In this document: positions 1 to 8,148 of the stretch, piece after piece
How positions within the stretch are numbered: the stretch's first letter is position 1
Layout: every line of letters begins with the position of its first letter
Assembly: GCF_003369795.1 (NCBI RefSeq)
Contig: NZ_CP026730.1
Span: forward strand, 7,369,001 to 7,433,000
DNA length: 64,000 nt
Reading direction: 5' to 3'
Origin: Streptomyces sp. CB09001
GTDB lineage: Bacteria > Actinomycetota > Actinomycetes > Streptomycetales > Streptomycetaceae
Program-made: the position numbers and the translations under genes
The notes under the pieces: generated by a model
The model's database searches: none
Told to the model about the DNA's origin: nothing
What the model saw: only the letters and a program-made list of their open reading frames with translations

Positions 1-49
1 TGTCCGTGCCCGTGTTCGTGTCCGTTTCTGTCTCCGTGTTCTCGTCCAC
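1..49 (-). CDS. Start of a gene downstream of moxR (partial, runs off the window)
   Basis: A reading frame leaves the left edge of the window about 20 bases after the MoxR stop and on the same strand. The first codons after a GTG at 49 read V-D-E-N-T-E-T-E-T-D-T-N-T-G-T-D, an acidic, threonine-rich tail from a short degenerate repeat. A CTG at 72 that would overlap the MoxR stop is an alternative start in the same frame. In MoxR operons the next gene usually encodes a von Willebrand A-domain protein, but no domain is visible here, so the product is unassigned. Confidence 0.35.
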   Translation of the reverse strand, partial: MDENTETETDTNTGTD

Positions 50-69
50 GGGGCCGTCCGCCGCGGTGC

Positions 70-1287
70 TCAGAGCTGGGCCTGGACCGTGCTCGCGTCC
101 ACGCCGAGGGCCTCGGTGAGCACCCGGGCGCGGACGGCGCGCTGGCGGCCGGTGACCCGGTCGATGGCGGTGGTGGAGCGGCCCGCGCCCACCGCCTCCG
201 CGCGCAGTCTCTCCAGCCGTTTGCCCGCCATGGCCAGCTGGTTGTGGGCCTTCTTGATGACCCACTCGCTCAGCGCCTCGCGGGACCGCCCGGCCATCGC
301 GTCGAGCTGCGCCTCCAGCTCCGCGATGGTGTCGGCGAGGTCGAGCGCCTCCTTGGCGTCCGGATTGACCAGGTGCAGTACTTCACGTTCGACCGTCGGG
401 CGTTCGGCGGGGGAGTTCCACAGCACGTGGGTCAGCACCGACAGATCGCTCTCCGCGACCGAGGGGCGCCCGTCGAGGTAGGCGGACGCCTGGAGCAGGC
501 CCACCGCCTGCCGCCAGCGGCGGTCGGAGGCGATCAGCTCCTTGCGGCGCAGGGCGGCCCGCAGGGTGCAGACCGCGTCCACGATCCCGTCGGGCACCTC
601 CACTTCGGGGACGGCCTCGTCCACGGCGTGCCGCAGCGCCGCCAGGTCCACGGTGGTCCGCCCGGGCGTGGCCGGGCGGCTGACGGCGGAGCGGACCAGA
701 GCGGCGAAGTTGGAGGGATCCTCCAGGTACGTGACCTCGATCCGCACCAGGAGCCGGTCGTAGATCGCGGCCGAGTCCTCGCCGTCGGGCAGCTCGTTGC
801 TCGCCGTGATGGCGCCGATGAGAGGGCAGCGGACGGGCTCACCGCCGCTCTCGGGGTGGTAGATCCGCTCGTTGAGGTAGCCCAGCGTCTCGTTCAGCGC
901 CGCCGTGGAGCACTTGAAGATCTCGTCGATGAAGGCGACGTGTGCGGTGGTGGCGCGCCCTTCGTAGACCTGGCGGTACTCCCCGCGCGCCAGCGCGGCG
1001 ACGTCGATCGGCCCGAACATCCTCGTCGGCGCCGTGAACTTGGACAGCAGGATCTCCCAGTAGGACGCCCCCACGACCCGGCCCGTCAGTTCCCGGGCCA
1101 GCTCGGACTTCGCGGTTCCGGGCGGGCCGAGCACCAGCGAGTGCTGACCGGCCAGCAGCGTCACCAGCAGCGTCCGTACGACGTCGGCCCGTTCGTAGAA
1201 GCGGTCCGACAGCTCGTCGCCGATCGCCCGGAGCCGCTCGGCCGTGTCCTGGGCGGCCGGTGCCTCCTGCGGGTCCTTCTGGCCCAT
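70..1287 (-). CDS. MoxR-family AAA+ ATPase (RavA-like)
   Basis: A 405-residue AAA+ ATPase of the MoxR group, which usually acts as a chaperone-like remodeller with a von Willebrand A-domain partner. Walker A is GPPGTAKS near residues 54-61, Walker B is AFIDEIFK near 118-125, and a sensor-like TASNELP follows. The C-terminal third is helical and rich in Ala, Arg and Glu, as in RavA-type members. The ATG at 1287 has an AGGAGG-type site about 9 bases upstream. It is transcribed away from the GH9 gene and probably leads an operon continuing past the left edge. The substrate is unknown. Confidence 0.85.
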   Translation of the reverse strand: MGQKDPQEAPAAQDTAERLRAIGDELSDRFYERADVVRTLLVTLLAGQHSLVLGPPGTAKSELARELTGRVVGASYWEILLSKFTAPTRMFGPIDVAALARGEYRQVYEGRATTAHVAFIDEIFKCSTAALNETLGYLNERIYHPESGGEPVRCPLIGAITASNELPDGEDSAAIYDRLLVRIEVTYLEDPSNFAALVRSAVSRPATPGRTTVDLAALRHAVDEAVPEVEVPDGIVDAVCTLRAALRRKELIASDRRWRQAVGLLQASAYLDGRPSVAESDLSVLTHVLWNSPAERPTVEREVLHLVNPDAKEALDLADTIAELEAQLDAMAGRSREALSEWVIKKAHNQLAMAGKRLERLRAEAVGAGRSTTAIDRVTGRQRAVRARVLTEALGVDASTVQAQL

Positions 1288-1423
1288 GGCCGACTCCTCC
1301 TGTGGCGGTCCGGGTGGGCTGGCGGATCAGAGCCTATCCCGCACAAACGTCCACTTCCTCGCCCTGCCCCCGGTCGGTACCTCGGCCCGCGGCGCGGTGG
1401 CGCCATCGACCAGACTGTCCACC

Positions 1424-3328
1424 ATGAGCCACTTGTTCTCGCCGTCGGCCCGCTCCGTGCCGGCCGCGACCGCCGCCGTCCTGGCGGCCTGCTGCCTCAC
1501 CGCGTGCTCCGGGGGCGGCGGCGAGACGCCGGCGGCCATCCGCGTCAACCAGGCCGGATACGTCTCCGGCGAGAAGAAGTTCGCCTATGTCATGGGAGAC
1601 CGGGACACCTTGGCGGACGCCGGTTTCGAGGTCCTGGACGAGCGCGGCGACCCGGCCGGGCACGGCGCCCTCGGTCCCTCCCTCGGCGGCTGGAACGACA
1701 CGTACACCGCCGTGCGCACCATCGACCTCTCCTCGCTGCACCGCACCGGCACCTACCGCCTGCGCCTGGTCGGCGCGGGCGGTGACCCCGAGGTCCGCTT
1801 CCGGGTGGCGCCGGCGGAGCGGTTGCTGGACCCGCTGCGCGCGGACACCGTGCGCTTCTTCGGCACCCAGCGGGACGGCGCGGACGTACTGGCCGATGCG
1901 ACCGGGCGGGAGCCCTCGCACCTGACCGACGAACAGGCGCGCGTCTACGAGCCGGCCCGCACCGGCCCGGAGGCCGACGGGACCACGGCCGGTTCGGCAC
2001 CGACCGAGGCCGGCGGTCCCGTGGACGTCTCGGGCGGGTGGTTCGACGCGGGCGACTTCCTGAAGTTCACGCACACGACGTCCTATGTGGTCGCACAGAT
2101 GCTGAGCACCGTCCGGGACACACCGGAGGTGCCCGGACTGCGGGAGGAGGCCCGGCACGGTCTGGCCTGGCTGGACAGGATGTGGGACGGGGAGACGGGC
2201 ACGCTCTACGCACAGGTGGGGCTGGGTTCGGGCGGCCAGGAGGTCCGCGGCGACCACGACGTGTGGCGGCTGCCCGAACAGGACGACCGGCTCACCGTGC
2301 GACGGGGCGACCCGGACTACCTCCTCAAGTACCGGCCCGTCTTCCGTGCCAACGAACCCGGGGAGCCCCTCAGCCCCAACCTCGCGGGCCGGGTGAGCGC
2401 GGCCTTCGCCCTCGCCGCGCAGACCGGGGCCGAGGACGATCCGGCACAGGCCCGCGCGTGGCTGGACAAGGCCGCCGCCGTCTACGCGCGGGCGGACACC
2501 CGGCCGGACGCCGGGGACCTGGTCACCACCGTGCCCGCGGACTACTACCAGGAGCACTCCTGGCGCGACGACATGGAGTGGGCGGCCGTGGAACTCTCCC
2601 GCGGCGCCGACGCCCTGGGCGACGCACGCGCCTCGCGGTGGAGCGGCGAGGCGGTCGACTGGGCCCGCGCGGCCCTGCGGGAGGAGCGCGGCGGCACCCT
2701 GGGCCCCGCCGACGTCAGTGCCCTCGCCCACGCCGACGTGCTCACCTCGGCGGCCCCGGACGCGGACCTCGCGGCCGCCCTGAAGGCGGAACTGAGGCGG
2801 CAGGTGGAGACGGGGCAAGAACGCGCGGCCGGGGACCCCTTCCGGTCGGGCGTCATACCCACCGACTTCGACGCGGCGCCGAACACCTTCGGGCTGCTCG
2901 CGACCGCCGAGCTGTACGCGCGCGTCACCGGCGACCACCGGTTCGACGACTTCGCCGCGCAGCAGCGGGCCTGGGTCTTCGGGGCCAACGCCTGGGGCAC
3001 CAGCTTCGTCGTGGGCGCGGGCGACGTCTTCCCGCACTGCCTCCAGCACCAGGTCGCCAACCTGGCCATGAGCCGCACCGGCCACGGCGACATCCTGCGC
3101 GGCGCCGTCGTCAACGGGCCCAACGACGCGGACCTGCTGAAGGAGCCGGACACCTTCGACGGGAGCCGTCCCTGCTCCTTCGCCCCGGAGGGCGGGCCGT
3201 GGTCGCGATACGACGGTCACGGCGCCGGCTACGTCGACGACGTGCGGGCCTGGCAGACGGTGGAACCGGCCGACGACTTCACCTCGACCGCCCTGTACGC
3301 ACTCTCCCTCACCGTCGCGCGGTTCTGA
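1424..3328 (+). CDS. Secreted lipoprotein glycoside hydrolase family 9 (cellulase/endoglucanase)
   Basis: A 634-residue family 9 glycoside hydrolase that probably cleaves beta-1,4-glucans outside the cell. The start at 1424 gives a basic, hydrophobic signal ending in a lipobox (LTAC), so it is probably a lipoprotein. An N-terminal Ig-like CelD_N domain (IRVNQAGYVSG) precedes the catalytic (alpha/alpha)6 domain. The catalytic aspartate motif GWFDAGDF lies near residue 207, and the expected catalytic Glu is in the C-terminal VEPADD motif near 612. No carbohydrate-binding module is visible. An in-frame upstream extension to 1244 has no signal sequence and is less likely. No CebR box is seen upstream, unlike the GH5 cellulase at 60898-62271. 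Confidence 0.88.
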   Translation: MSHLFSPSARSVPAATAAVLAACCLTACSGGGGETPAAIRVNQAGYVSGEKKFAYVMGDRDTLADAGFEVLDERGDPAGHGALGPSLGGWNDTYTAVRTIDLSSLHRTGTYRLRLVGAGGDPEVRFRVAPAERLLDPLRADTVRFFGTQRDGADVLADATGREPSHLTDEQARVYEPARTGPEADGTTAGSAPTEAGGPVDVSGGWFDAGDFLKFTHTTSYVVAQMLSTVRDTPEVPGLREEARHGLAWLDRMWDGETGTLYAQVGLGSGGQEVRGDHDVWRLPEQDDRLTVRRGDPDYLLKYRPVFRANEPGEPLSPNLAGRVSAAFALAAQTGAEDDPAQARAWLDKAAAVYARADTRPDAGDLVTTVPADYYQEHSWRDDMEWAAVELSRGADALGDARASRWSGEAVDWARAALREERGGTLGPADVSALAHADVLTSAAPDADLAAALKAELRRQVETGQERAAGDPFRSGVIPTDFDAAPNTFGLLATAELYARVTGDHRFDDFAAQQRAWVFGANAWGTSFVVGAGDVFPHCLQHQVANLAMSRTGHGDILRGAVVNGPNDADLLKEPDTFDGSRPCSFAPEGGPWSRYDGHGAGYVDDVRAWQTVEPADDFTSTALYALSLTVARF

Positions 3329-3356
3329 CGCGAAGGGGGATCGCCCGCGCCCGGGG

Positions 3357-3944
3357 TCAGGACGTGGTCGGCCAGGTCCGCAGCAGGACGTCCAGCGCGT
3401 CGAGGATCTCCGTCCAGCTCTCCTGCGAGTCCGGGGCGCTGTGGCTGAAGCCTCCCGAGGCCTCCAGACCGACGAAGCCGCTGAAGACGCTGCCCAACAG
3501 CCGTACCGCATGGGTCTGGTGCGGTTCCGCCAGGCGGTAACCGCGCAGGATCGCCCGCGACATCTGGGAGTGCCGCACTCCGGCACTGGAGGCCGCCGCC
3601 TCCGCGTCGAGGGGGAACTGCGTGGCGGCGAAGCGGCCCGGGTGTTCGACGGCGTAGTCGCGGTAGACGTTCGCGAACGCGGTCAGCGCGTCCTTGCCGG
3701 CCCGTCCGGCCACCGCCTCGGAGGCCAGGTCGGCCAGCTCCTCCAGGGCGAACAGCGCGATCCCGGTCTTGAGGTCGTGAGCGTTCCGCACGTGCGAGTA
3801 CAGGCTCGCGGTGCGGACGCCGAACCGCCGGGCCAGCTCCGTCGGCGTGGTGCGCTCGAAGCCGATCTCGTCGGCCGTCTCGGCCCCGGCCCTGATCAGA
3901 CCTTCGGTCGTCAGCCCTACCCGAGCCACACCCGTCCTCCGCAT
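3357..3944 (-). CDS. TetR/AcrR-family regulator with WHG-type C-terminal domain
   Basis: A 195-residue one-component repressor. The N-terminal helix-turn-helix is clear (TTPTELARRFGVRTASLYSHV, residues about 30-50). The C-terminal half, with DYAVEHPGRFAATQFP, resembles the TetR_C_33/WHG ligand-binding group. It ends 28 bases from the GH9 stop in convergent orientation and lies just downstream of merR on the same strand. A perfect 8-bp-arm inverted repeat sits in the merR-tetR junction, which suggests autoregulation. Its ligand is unknown. Confidence 0.85.
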   Translation of the reverse strand: MRRTGVARVGLTTEGLIRAGAETADEIGFERTTPTELARRFGVRTASLYSHVRNAHDLKTGIALFALEELADLASEAVAGRAGKDALTAFANVYRDYAVEHPGRFAATQFPLDAEAAASSAGVRHSQMSRAILRGYRLAEPHQTHAVRLLGSVFSGFVGLEASGGFSHSAPDSQESWTEILDALDVLLRTWPTTS

Positions 3945-3976
3945 CGCTCACCCGGCAACCGGGGAAGATTATGAGC

Positions 3977-3997
3977 TTGCCTAACATGTTTAGGCAA
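3977..3997. promoter_or_regulatory. Candidate TetR operator
   Basis: A perfect inverted repeat with arms TTGCCTAA and TTAGGCAA around a 5-bp centre lies 33 bp upstream of the tetR start. It overlaps the last codons and stop of merR. Size, symmetry and position fit an autoregulatory TetR operator. Binding by the adjacent TetR is inferred. Confidence 0.6.
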
Positions 3998-4355
3998 ACT
4001 GGGTGTCCCGGTATTCACGGGCAGCCGTCATCAGGGCGTTGAGCGCGTCCCTGGTGCGGATGAGGTCGGCGATGTGCTCGGTCAGCCGGTCCCGCTCCTG
4101 CGCCATGCGCTCCAGCGCGGCGTCGGAATGGGCCTCGCTGGGCGCGTCCACGCAGGGGAGCAGTTCGGCGATGGTCCGGCTGGACAGGCCCGCGGCGTAC
4201 AGCCGCTGGAGGAACCTGACCCGCTCGACCTCGTGCTCCGTGTACTGGCGCTGGCCCCCGGCGCTGCGCGTGCTCGCCAGCAGTCCCTGGTCCTCGTAGT
4301 AGCGCACCGACCGGACGCTGACCCCGGCCCGGGACGCCACTTCTCCGATACGCAT
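3990..4355 (-). CDS. MerR-family transcriptional regulator
   Basis: A 121-residue MerR regulator. It opens with the canonical MRIGEVASRAG winged-helix motif and SVRYYEDQGLL, continues with HTH residues GQRQYTEHEVERVRFLQ, and ends in a dimerisation coiled coil (DRLTEHIADLIRTRDALN). The start at 4355 is chosen because the family begins at MRIGEV and a GAGCAGG site precedes it; an 11-residue extension to 4388 is unlikely. It is divergent from the Old Yellow Enzyme gene, the usual arrangement for a MerR controlling an ene-reductase. No metal-binding Cys cluster is visible, so it may sense an organic electrophile or drug. Confidence 0.88.
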   Translation of the reverse strand: MRIGEVASRAGVSVRSVRYYEDQGLLASTRSAGGQRQYTEHEVERVRFLQRLYAAGLSSRTIAELLPCVDAPSEAHSDAALERMAQERDRLTEHIADLIRTRDALNALMTAAREYRDTQFA

Positions 4356-4390
4356 GACCTGCTCCCCGCTGTGATCTGCGGCACACATAC

Positions 4391-4422
4391 TTGCCTCTGA
4401 CGTCAGTGTCAGGTTCTAGCGT
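4391..4422 (+). promoter_or_regulatory. MerR-type promoter of the ene-reductase gene
   Basis: A -35-like TTGCCT (4391-4396) is followed, after an over-long spacer of about 20 bp, by a -10-like TAGCGT (4417-4422). The spacer contains a dyad CTGAC (4397-4401) and GTCAG (4408-4412). An elongated spacer with a centred dyad is the hallmark of MerR-activated promoters. The site lies between merR and the ene-reductase. Confidence 0.65.
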
Positions 4423-4471
4423 AGCGGTCGTGCCCGAGATCCGGGCCCGCGGACGACGAAGGAGTCCTGAC

Positions 4472-5545
4472 ATGACGTCCCTCTTCGACAGTTTCCGGCT
4501 CGGCGACCTGACGCTGCCCAACCGGATGGTCATGGCGCCGATGTCGAGGGTGCGCGCCGCCGAACGCGGCCTGGCCACGCCGTCGATGGCCACGTACTAC
4601 GCCCAGCGCGCCACCGCCGGACTGATCGTCTCCGAGGGAGTGCAGCCGAACGAGGTCGGTCAGTCCAACCCTGGGACCCCCGGGCTGCACACCGACGAGC
4701 AGGTCGCCGCGTGGCGTCCCGTCACCGCCGCCGTGCACGCCAACGGCGGACGGATCTTCGCCCAGATCATGCACGGCGGCCGCGTCTCGCACCCCGACAC
4801 CACGGGCATGGTGCCGGTCGGTCCCTCGGCCGTCCCGGCCGTCGGGGAGGTGTTCACCCCGACCGGCCCGCAGCCCGTGCCGATGCCGCGCGCCCTGGAG
4901 ACCGCCGAAGTGCCGGAGCAGGCCCGGTCCTACGCCGAGGCAGCACGCCGCGCCGTCGACGCCGGCTTCGACGGTGTCGAGCTGCACGGTGCCAACGGCT
5001 ACCTCATCTCGCAGTTCCTCTCCTCGAACGCGAACCTGCGCACCGACCGCTACGGCGGTCCGGTGGCCCACCGGATCCGCTTCGCCGTCGAGGCCGTGTC
5101 CGCGACCGTCGAGGCCGTCGGCGCCGACCGGACCGGCATCCGCCTCTCCCCGGCGGGCACGTTCTGGGGCGTCGAGGAGACCGACGTGCTCGACCTCTAC
5201 ACCGAGCTGCTGACCGAGCTGTCGCGCCTCGGGATCGCCTACGTCCACATCGAAACCACCGCGGACGAGGACCTGCTGGTCGCCCTGCGCCGCGTGTGGC
5301 CGGGCACGCTCGTCATGAACCCGGTGCTGCCGATGGGCCCCAAGCAGACCGGTCGCGACGACGCCGACCACTGGCTCGGGCTCGGGGCGGACCTCATCAG
5401 CTTCGGCCGCGGCTTCATCGCCAACCCCGATCTGGTCGAGCGGCTGCGCACGGGCCTGCCGGTCGCGCCGGTGGACGAGGCCACGTACTACCAGGGAGGT
5501 GACGCGGGCTACCTGACCTACCCGGCGTACCAGCACACGGCCTGA
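4472..5545 (+). CDS. NADH:flavin oxidoreductase, Old Yellow Enzyme family (ene-reductase)
   Basis: A 357-residue FMN-dependent TIM-barrel ene-reductase expected to reduce activated C=C bonds or nitro compounds using NAD(P)H. The N-terminus LFDSFRLGDLTLPNRMVMAPMSR is diagnostic, as are HGANGYLISQFLS near residue 170, TDRYGG, and FGRGFIANPDLVERL near the end. The H-A-N triad for substrate binding is present. The ATG at 4472 has a GAAGGAG site, and upstream residues to 4391 overlap the promoter, so they were excluded. The divergent MerR regulator probably controls it in response to its electrophilic substrates. Confidence 0.9.
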   Translation: MTSLFDSFRLGDLTLPNRMVMAPMSRVRAAERGLATPSMATYYAQRATAGLIVSEGVQPNEVGQSNPGTPGLHTDEQVAAWRPVTAAVHANGGRIFAQIMHGGRVSHPDTTGMVPVGPSAVPAVGEVFTPTGPQPVPMPRALETAEVPEQARSYAEAARRAVDAGFDGVELHGANGYLISQFLSSNANLRTDRYGGPVAHRIRFAVEAVSATVEAVGADRTGIRLSPAGTFWGVEETDVLDLYTELLTELSRLGIAYVHIETTADEDLLVALRRVWPGTLVMNPVLPMGPKQTGRDDADHWLGLGADLISFGRGFIANPDLVERLRTGLPVAPVDEATYYQGGDAGYLTYPAYQHTA

Positions 5546-5618
5546 CACGGGTCCGGGGGCCGGCTCAGTGGTGCCGTTAGCATGTTCGAACTCGTGACGA
5601 TCCGTACGAGCGACCTAT

Positions 5619-7031
5619 TTGAGCTACCTATTTGTCCGACCCCCTAGCAAACGGGCCAAACAATTGAAAACCCTACCGACACGAATATCCGCGCGAAGAG
5701 ACCGCGGCCCCCTGTCCGCCGAGCTGCGTCGGGCGCGGGCCCTGCTGTGGGCCGCGGCCGGCGTGGTGACCCTCGGTTTCCTCGTCGCGCTGGAATTCGC
5801 CGCGCGCCACTACGGCGTGCGGGGCCCGATCACCGAGCAGGCGCGAGAAGTGGTCTTCGCGCCCGCCTCGGGGCCGCTGCTGTACGCCGGCCTCGCCCTG
5901 ACGATGGTGGTGCTGACCTGGCGGCAGCGCCTGGTCGCGGCCGGTGCCGCGCTCGGCATCGACGTCGTCTTCTGGCTGGTGCGCTGGGCGGCCGGCGCCG
6001 ACATGAACTTCGGCAACGGCGCCCTGTGGGTGGTCCTGGGCTGTGCGGTGGTCGCGGTGACGCGCCGCGAGGGCGGCGAGCGGGCCCTGCTGCTGAAGGG
6101 CGTGGGGCTGGGGCTGCTCCTTGTGGCCGGCCACAAGACGGGCGACACCTGGCTGCTCATCACCTCGGAGACGCGCAAAGCGGTGCTCGACCCGTACGTG
6201 GCCACCGCCGACCAGGCGCTCGGCAACCCCTCGTGGCTGGTCGGCCGGTTCGTCGACGCCACCGAGCCCGTCGGCGGCCACGTCCTCCACCTCGTCTACG
6301 GCCAGCTGCCGCTGGCCGCCGCCCTCGTCGGGCTGTACCAGTTGCGCCATGTGGCGGTCGAGCGCCGGTTCCCGAGCCACCACCTCGTGCGCACCTTCCT
6401 CGTCATCGGTCTGCTCGGACCCGCCGTCTACATGGTCTTCCCGGTCGTCGGACCGGTCTTCGCCTACGGCGCCGACGGCGGCCAGTGGGCGGTGGCCAAC
6501 CTGTGGCCGCACACGCTGCCGCCGACCGGGGCGCCGCACCCGATCCCGTTCGACGACATCACCCCGCGCAACTGCATGCCCAGCCTGCACACGGCGTGGG
6601 CCACGACGCTGTTCGTCCACTCCCGCGGGGGCTCGCGGGGCATGCGGTTCGCGGGCACGTTCTGGCTGGTCGCCACCCTCACCGCGACCCTGGGCTTCGG
6701 CTACCACTACGGCGCCGACCTCGTCGCAGGCGTGGTCTTCGCGCTCACGGTCGAGGCCGCGATGCGCGCGTTCGCGCGGGGCTGGGACGGCGCCGCCGTC
6801 CGGCTGGTCGCGTACGGCACGACGGTGTTCGCGGTGCTGCTGGTGTCCTACCGGTACCTGCCGGTGGAGATGGCCGAGCACCCGGGGGCCGCCGGGCCGC
6901 TGCTTCTCCTCGCGATGGCGTCCGTGATCCTCGGGTACCTGCGGACCACCCGGCGTTGGGAGGCGAAGGCCGTGCCGGCGCGGCAGCCGGAACCGCCGCG
7001 CCCCGCGGAACCGCAGCCCGAGCTGGTCTGA
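5619..7031 (+). CDS. PAP2-superfamily membrane phosphatase
   Basis: A multi-pass membrane protein of up to 470 residues with a PAP2 phosphatase core. The motifs are CMPSLHTAW near residue 320 and GFGYHYGADLVAG near 358, carrying the two active-site His. About eight to ten hydrophobic segments are present, and the tail (EPPRPAEPQPE) is proline-rich. The lipid substrate is not evident; the family includes lipid phosphate phosphatases and inositol phosphoceramide synthase-like enzymes. The first about 30 codons are AT-rich and use CTA, ATA and AAA codons atypical of this genome, and the only start that keeps the full frame is a TTG without a good ribosome site. The true N-terminus may therefore lie further downstream. 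Confidence 0.8.
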   Translation: MSYLFVRPPSKRAKQLKTLPTRISARRDRGPLSAELRRARALLWAAAGVVTLGFLVALEFAARHYGVRGPITEQAREVVFAPASGPLLYAGLALTMVVLTWRQRLVAAGAALGIDVVFWLVRWAAGADMNFGNGALWVVLGCAVVAVTRREGGERALLLKGVGLGLLLVAGHKTGDTWLLITSETRKAVLDPYVATADQALGNPSWLVGRFVDATEPVGGHVLHLVYGQLPLAAALVGLYQLRHVAVERRFPSHHLVRTFLVIGLLGPAVYMVFPVVGPVFAYGADGGQWAVANLWPHTLPPTGAPHPIPFDDITPRNCMPSLHTAWATTLFVHSRGGSRGMRFAGTFWLVATLTATLGFGYHYGADLVAGVVFALTVEAAMRAFARGWDGAAVRLVAYGTTVFAVLLVSYRYLPVEMAEHPGAAGPLLLLAMASVILGYLRTTRRWEAKAVPARQPEPPRPAEPQPELV

Positions 7032-7047
7032 TGCCCGGGCCGGGGCC

Positions 7048-7074
7048 CCTCGCGGCAACCGGGGCCGCGGGAGG
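7048..7074. terminator. GC-rich hairpin between convergent genes
   Basis: CCTCGCGGC (7048-7056) can pair with GCCGCGGGAGG (7064-7074). It lies between the convergent PAP2 and reductase stops. No U-tract follows, as is common for actinobacterial terminators. Confidence 0.45.
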
Positions 7075-7082
7075 CGACCGGG

Positions 7083-8003
7083 CTACTTGAAGTAGTGGCC
7101 CTGCTCCAGGTCCTCGACGAGCCCGGGCTGGACGGGCTCCCACCCAAGCAGCTCGCGGGTCAGGACGCTGGAGGCCGCGCGGTTGGCGGCGAGGGGGCCC
7201 GCCAGCCACCCGAAGTGGGCCTCCGCGTCCGCGGCCGGGACCGACACCACCGGCAGGCCCAGCTGCCGGCCGACCACCTCGGCGAGGTCCCGCACCGGCA
7301 GGCCCTCCTCCGCGACGGCGTGCAGCGTCGAGCCGGCGGGGGCCTTCTCCAGCGCGAGGCGGAACAGGCGCGCGGAGTCGAGACGGTGCGCGGCCGACCA
7401 GCGGTTGGTGCCGTCGCCGATGTACCCGGAGACGCCCTTGCCGCGGGCGATCCCGATGAGCGCCGGTACGAACCCGTTGTCCCCCTCGCCGTGATTGGTC
7501 GGCGCCAGCCGTACCACGGAGGAGCGGACACCGCGGGCCGAGAGGGAGAGGGTCAGTTCGGCGGTGACGGCCCGGATGTGCTGGGCGTCGCCCCGGGCGG
7601 CCGCGGCCCGGTCCGCGTCGTGGCCGTCGTGCTCGGTAGCCACGTGCCCGGGAATCGCGGGCGTCCCGGACGCGATCGTGAACGGCCGGTCGGTCCCGGC
7701 GAGCGCCTCGCCGATCACCTCGACGGCCCGCCGGTCGGCCTCGCCGGCGCCCTTGAAGTCGCCCGAGAACGCGATGTCGTGCTTGAAGGCCAGGTGGACG
7801 ACCCCGTCCGAGTCGGCGGCGGCCCGCCGCAGGACGTCGAGGTCGTCCAGGGTGCCCCGGACCACGTCGGCCCCGGCCGCGGTGAGCGCCTCGGCCGAGG
7901 CGTCCGAACGGGCGAGTCCCACGACCTGATGACCGGCCCCGATGAGCTCGGGAACGACGGCTGAGCCGATCCAGCCGGAGGCGCCGGTAACGAAGACACG
8001 CAT
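7083..8003 (-). CDS. NAD(P)-dependent epimerase/dehydratase-like reductase (extended/atypical SDR)
   Basis: A 306-residue Rossmann-fold protein. The N-terminal dinucleotide motif VTGASGWIGSAV (residues 5-16) matches the GxxGxxG pattern of extended and atypical SDRs. The central region contains VVHLAFKHD and a serine-rich segment. No classical Y-x-x-x-K is obvious, so it may be an atypical member that is regulatory or uses a different substrate. The ATG at 8003 is preceded by a GAGGAAT site. The promoter region carries a perfect 14-bp-arm palindrome, suggesting strict repression. The substrate is unknown. Confidence 0.82.
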   Translation of the reverse strand: MRVFVTGASGWIGSAVVPELIGAGHQVVGLARSDASAEALTAAGADVVRGTLDDLDVLRRAAADSDGVVHLAFKHDIAFSGDFKGAGEADRRAVEVIGEALAGTDRPFTIASGTPAIPGHVATEHDGHDADRAAAARGDAQHIRAVTAELTLSLSARGVRSSVVRLAPTNHGEGDNGFVPALIGIARGKGVSGYIGDGTNRWSAAHRLDSARLFRLALEKAPAGSTLHAVAEEGLPVRDLAEVVGRQLGLPVVSVPAADAEAHFGWLAGPLAANRAASSVLTRELLGWEPVQPGLVEDLEQGHYFK

Positions 8004-8083
8004 GAGATTCCTCCAGGTATGTGTATGCGGCGACTGCCCGTCCGGGATCGAGCGCGGGTACGAGCGACGAGCGCGGCACCGGG

Positions 8084-8139
8084 ACCTTCGATGACAGCCG
8101 CTGTCATCGAAGGTAACACGCGATGTCAGTGACTGTCAT
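8084..8139 (-). promoter_or_regulatory. Long palindromic operator and promoter of the SDR gene
   Basis: A perfect inverted repeat with 14-bp arms (ACCTTCGATGACAG at 8084-8097 and its complement at 8101-8114) has a 3-bp centre. Next to it is a TGTCA direct repeat (8124-8138). On the minus strand, ATGACA and TACCTT spaced 18 bp could be -35 and -10 elements overlapped by these repeats. This fits a TetR-type operator, although the large palindrome could also end the upstream nucleotidyltransferase transcript. Confidence 0.55.
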
Positions 8140-8148
8140 ACCTGGCCG

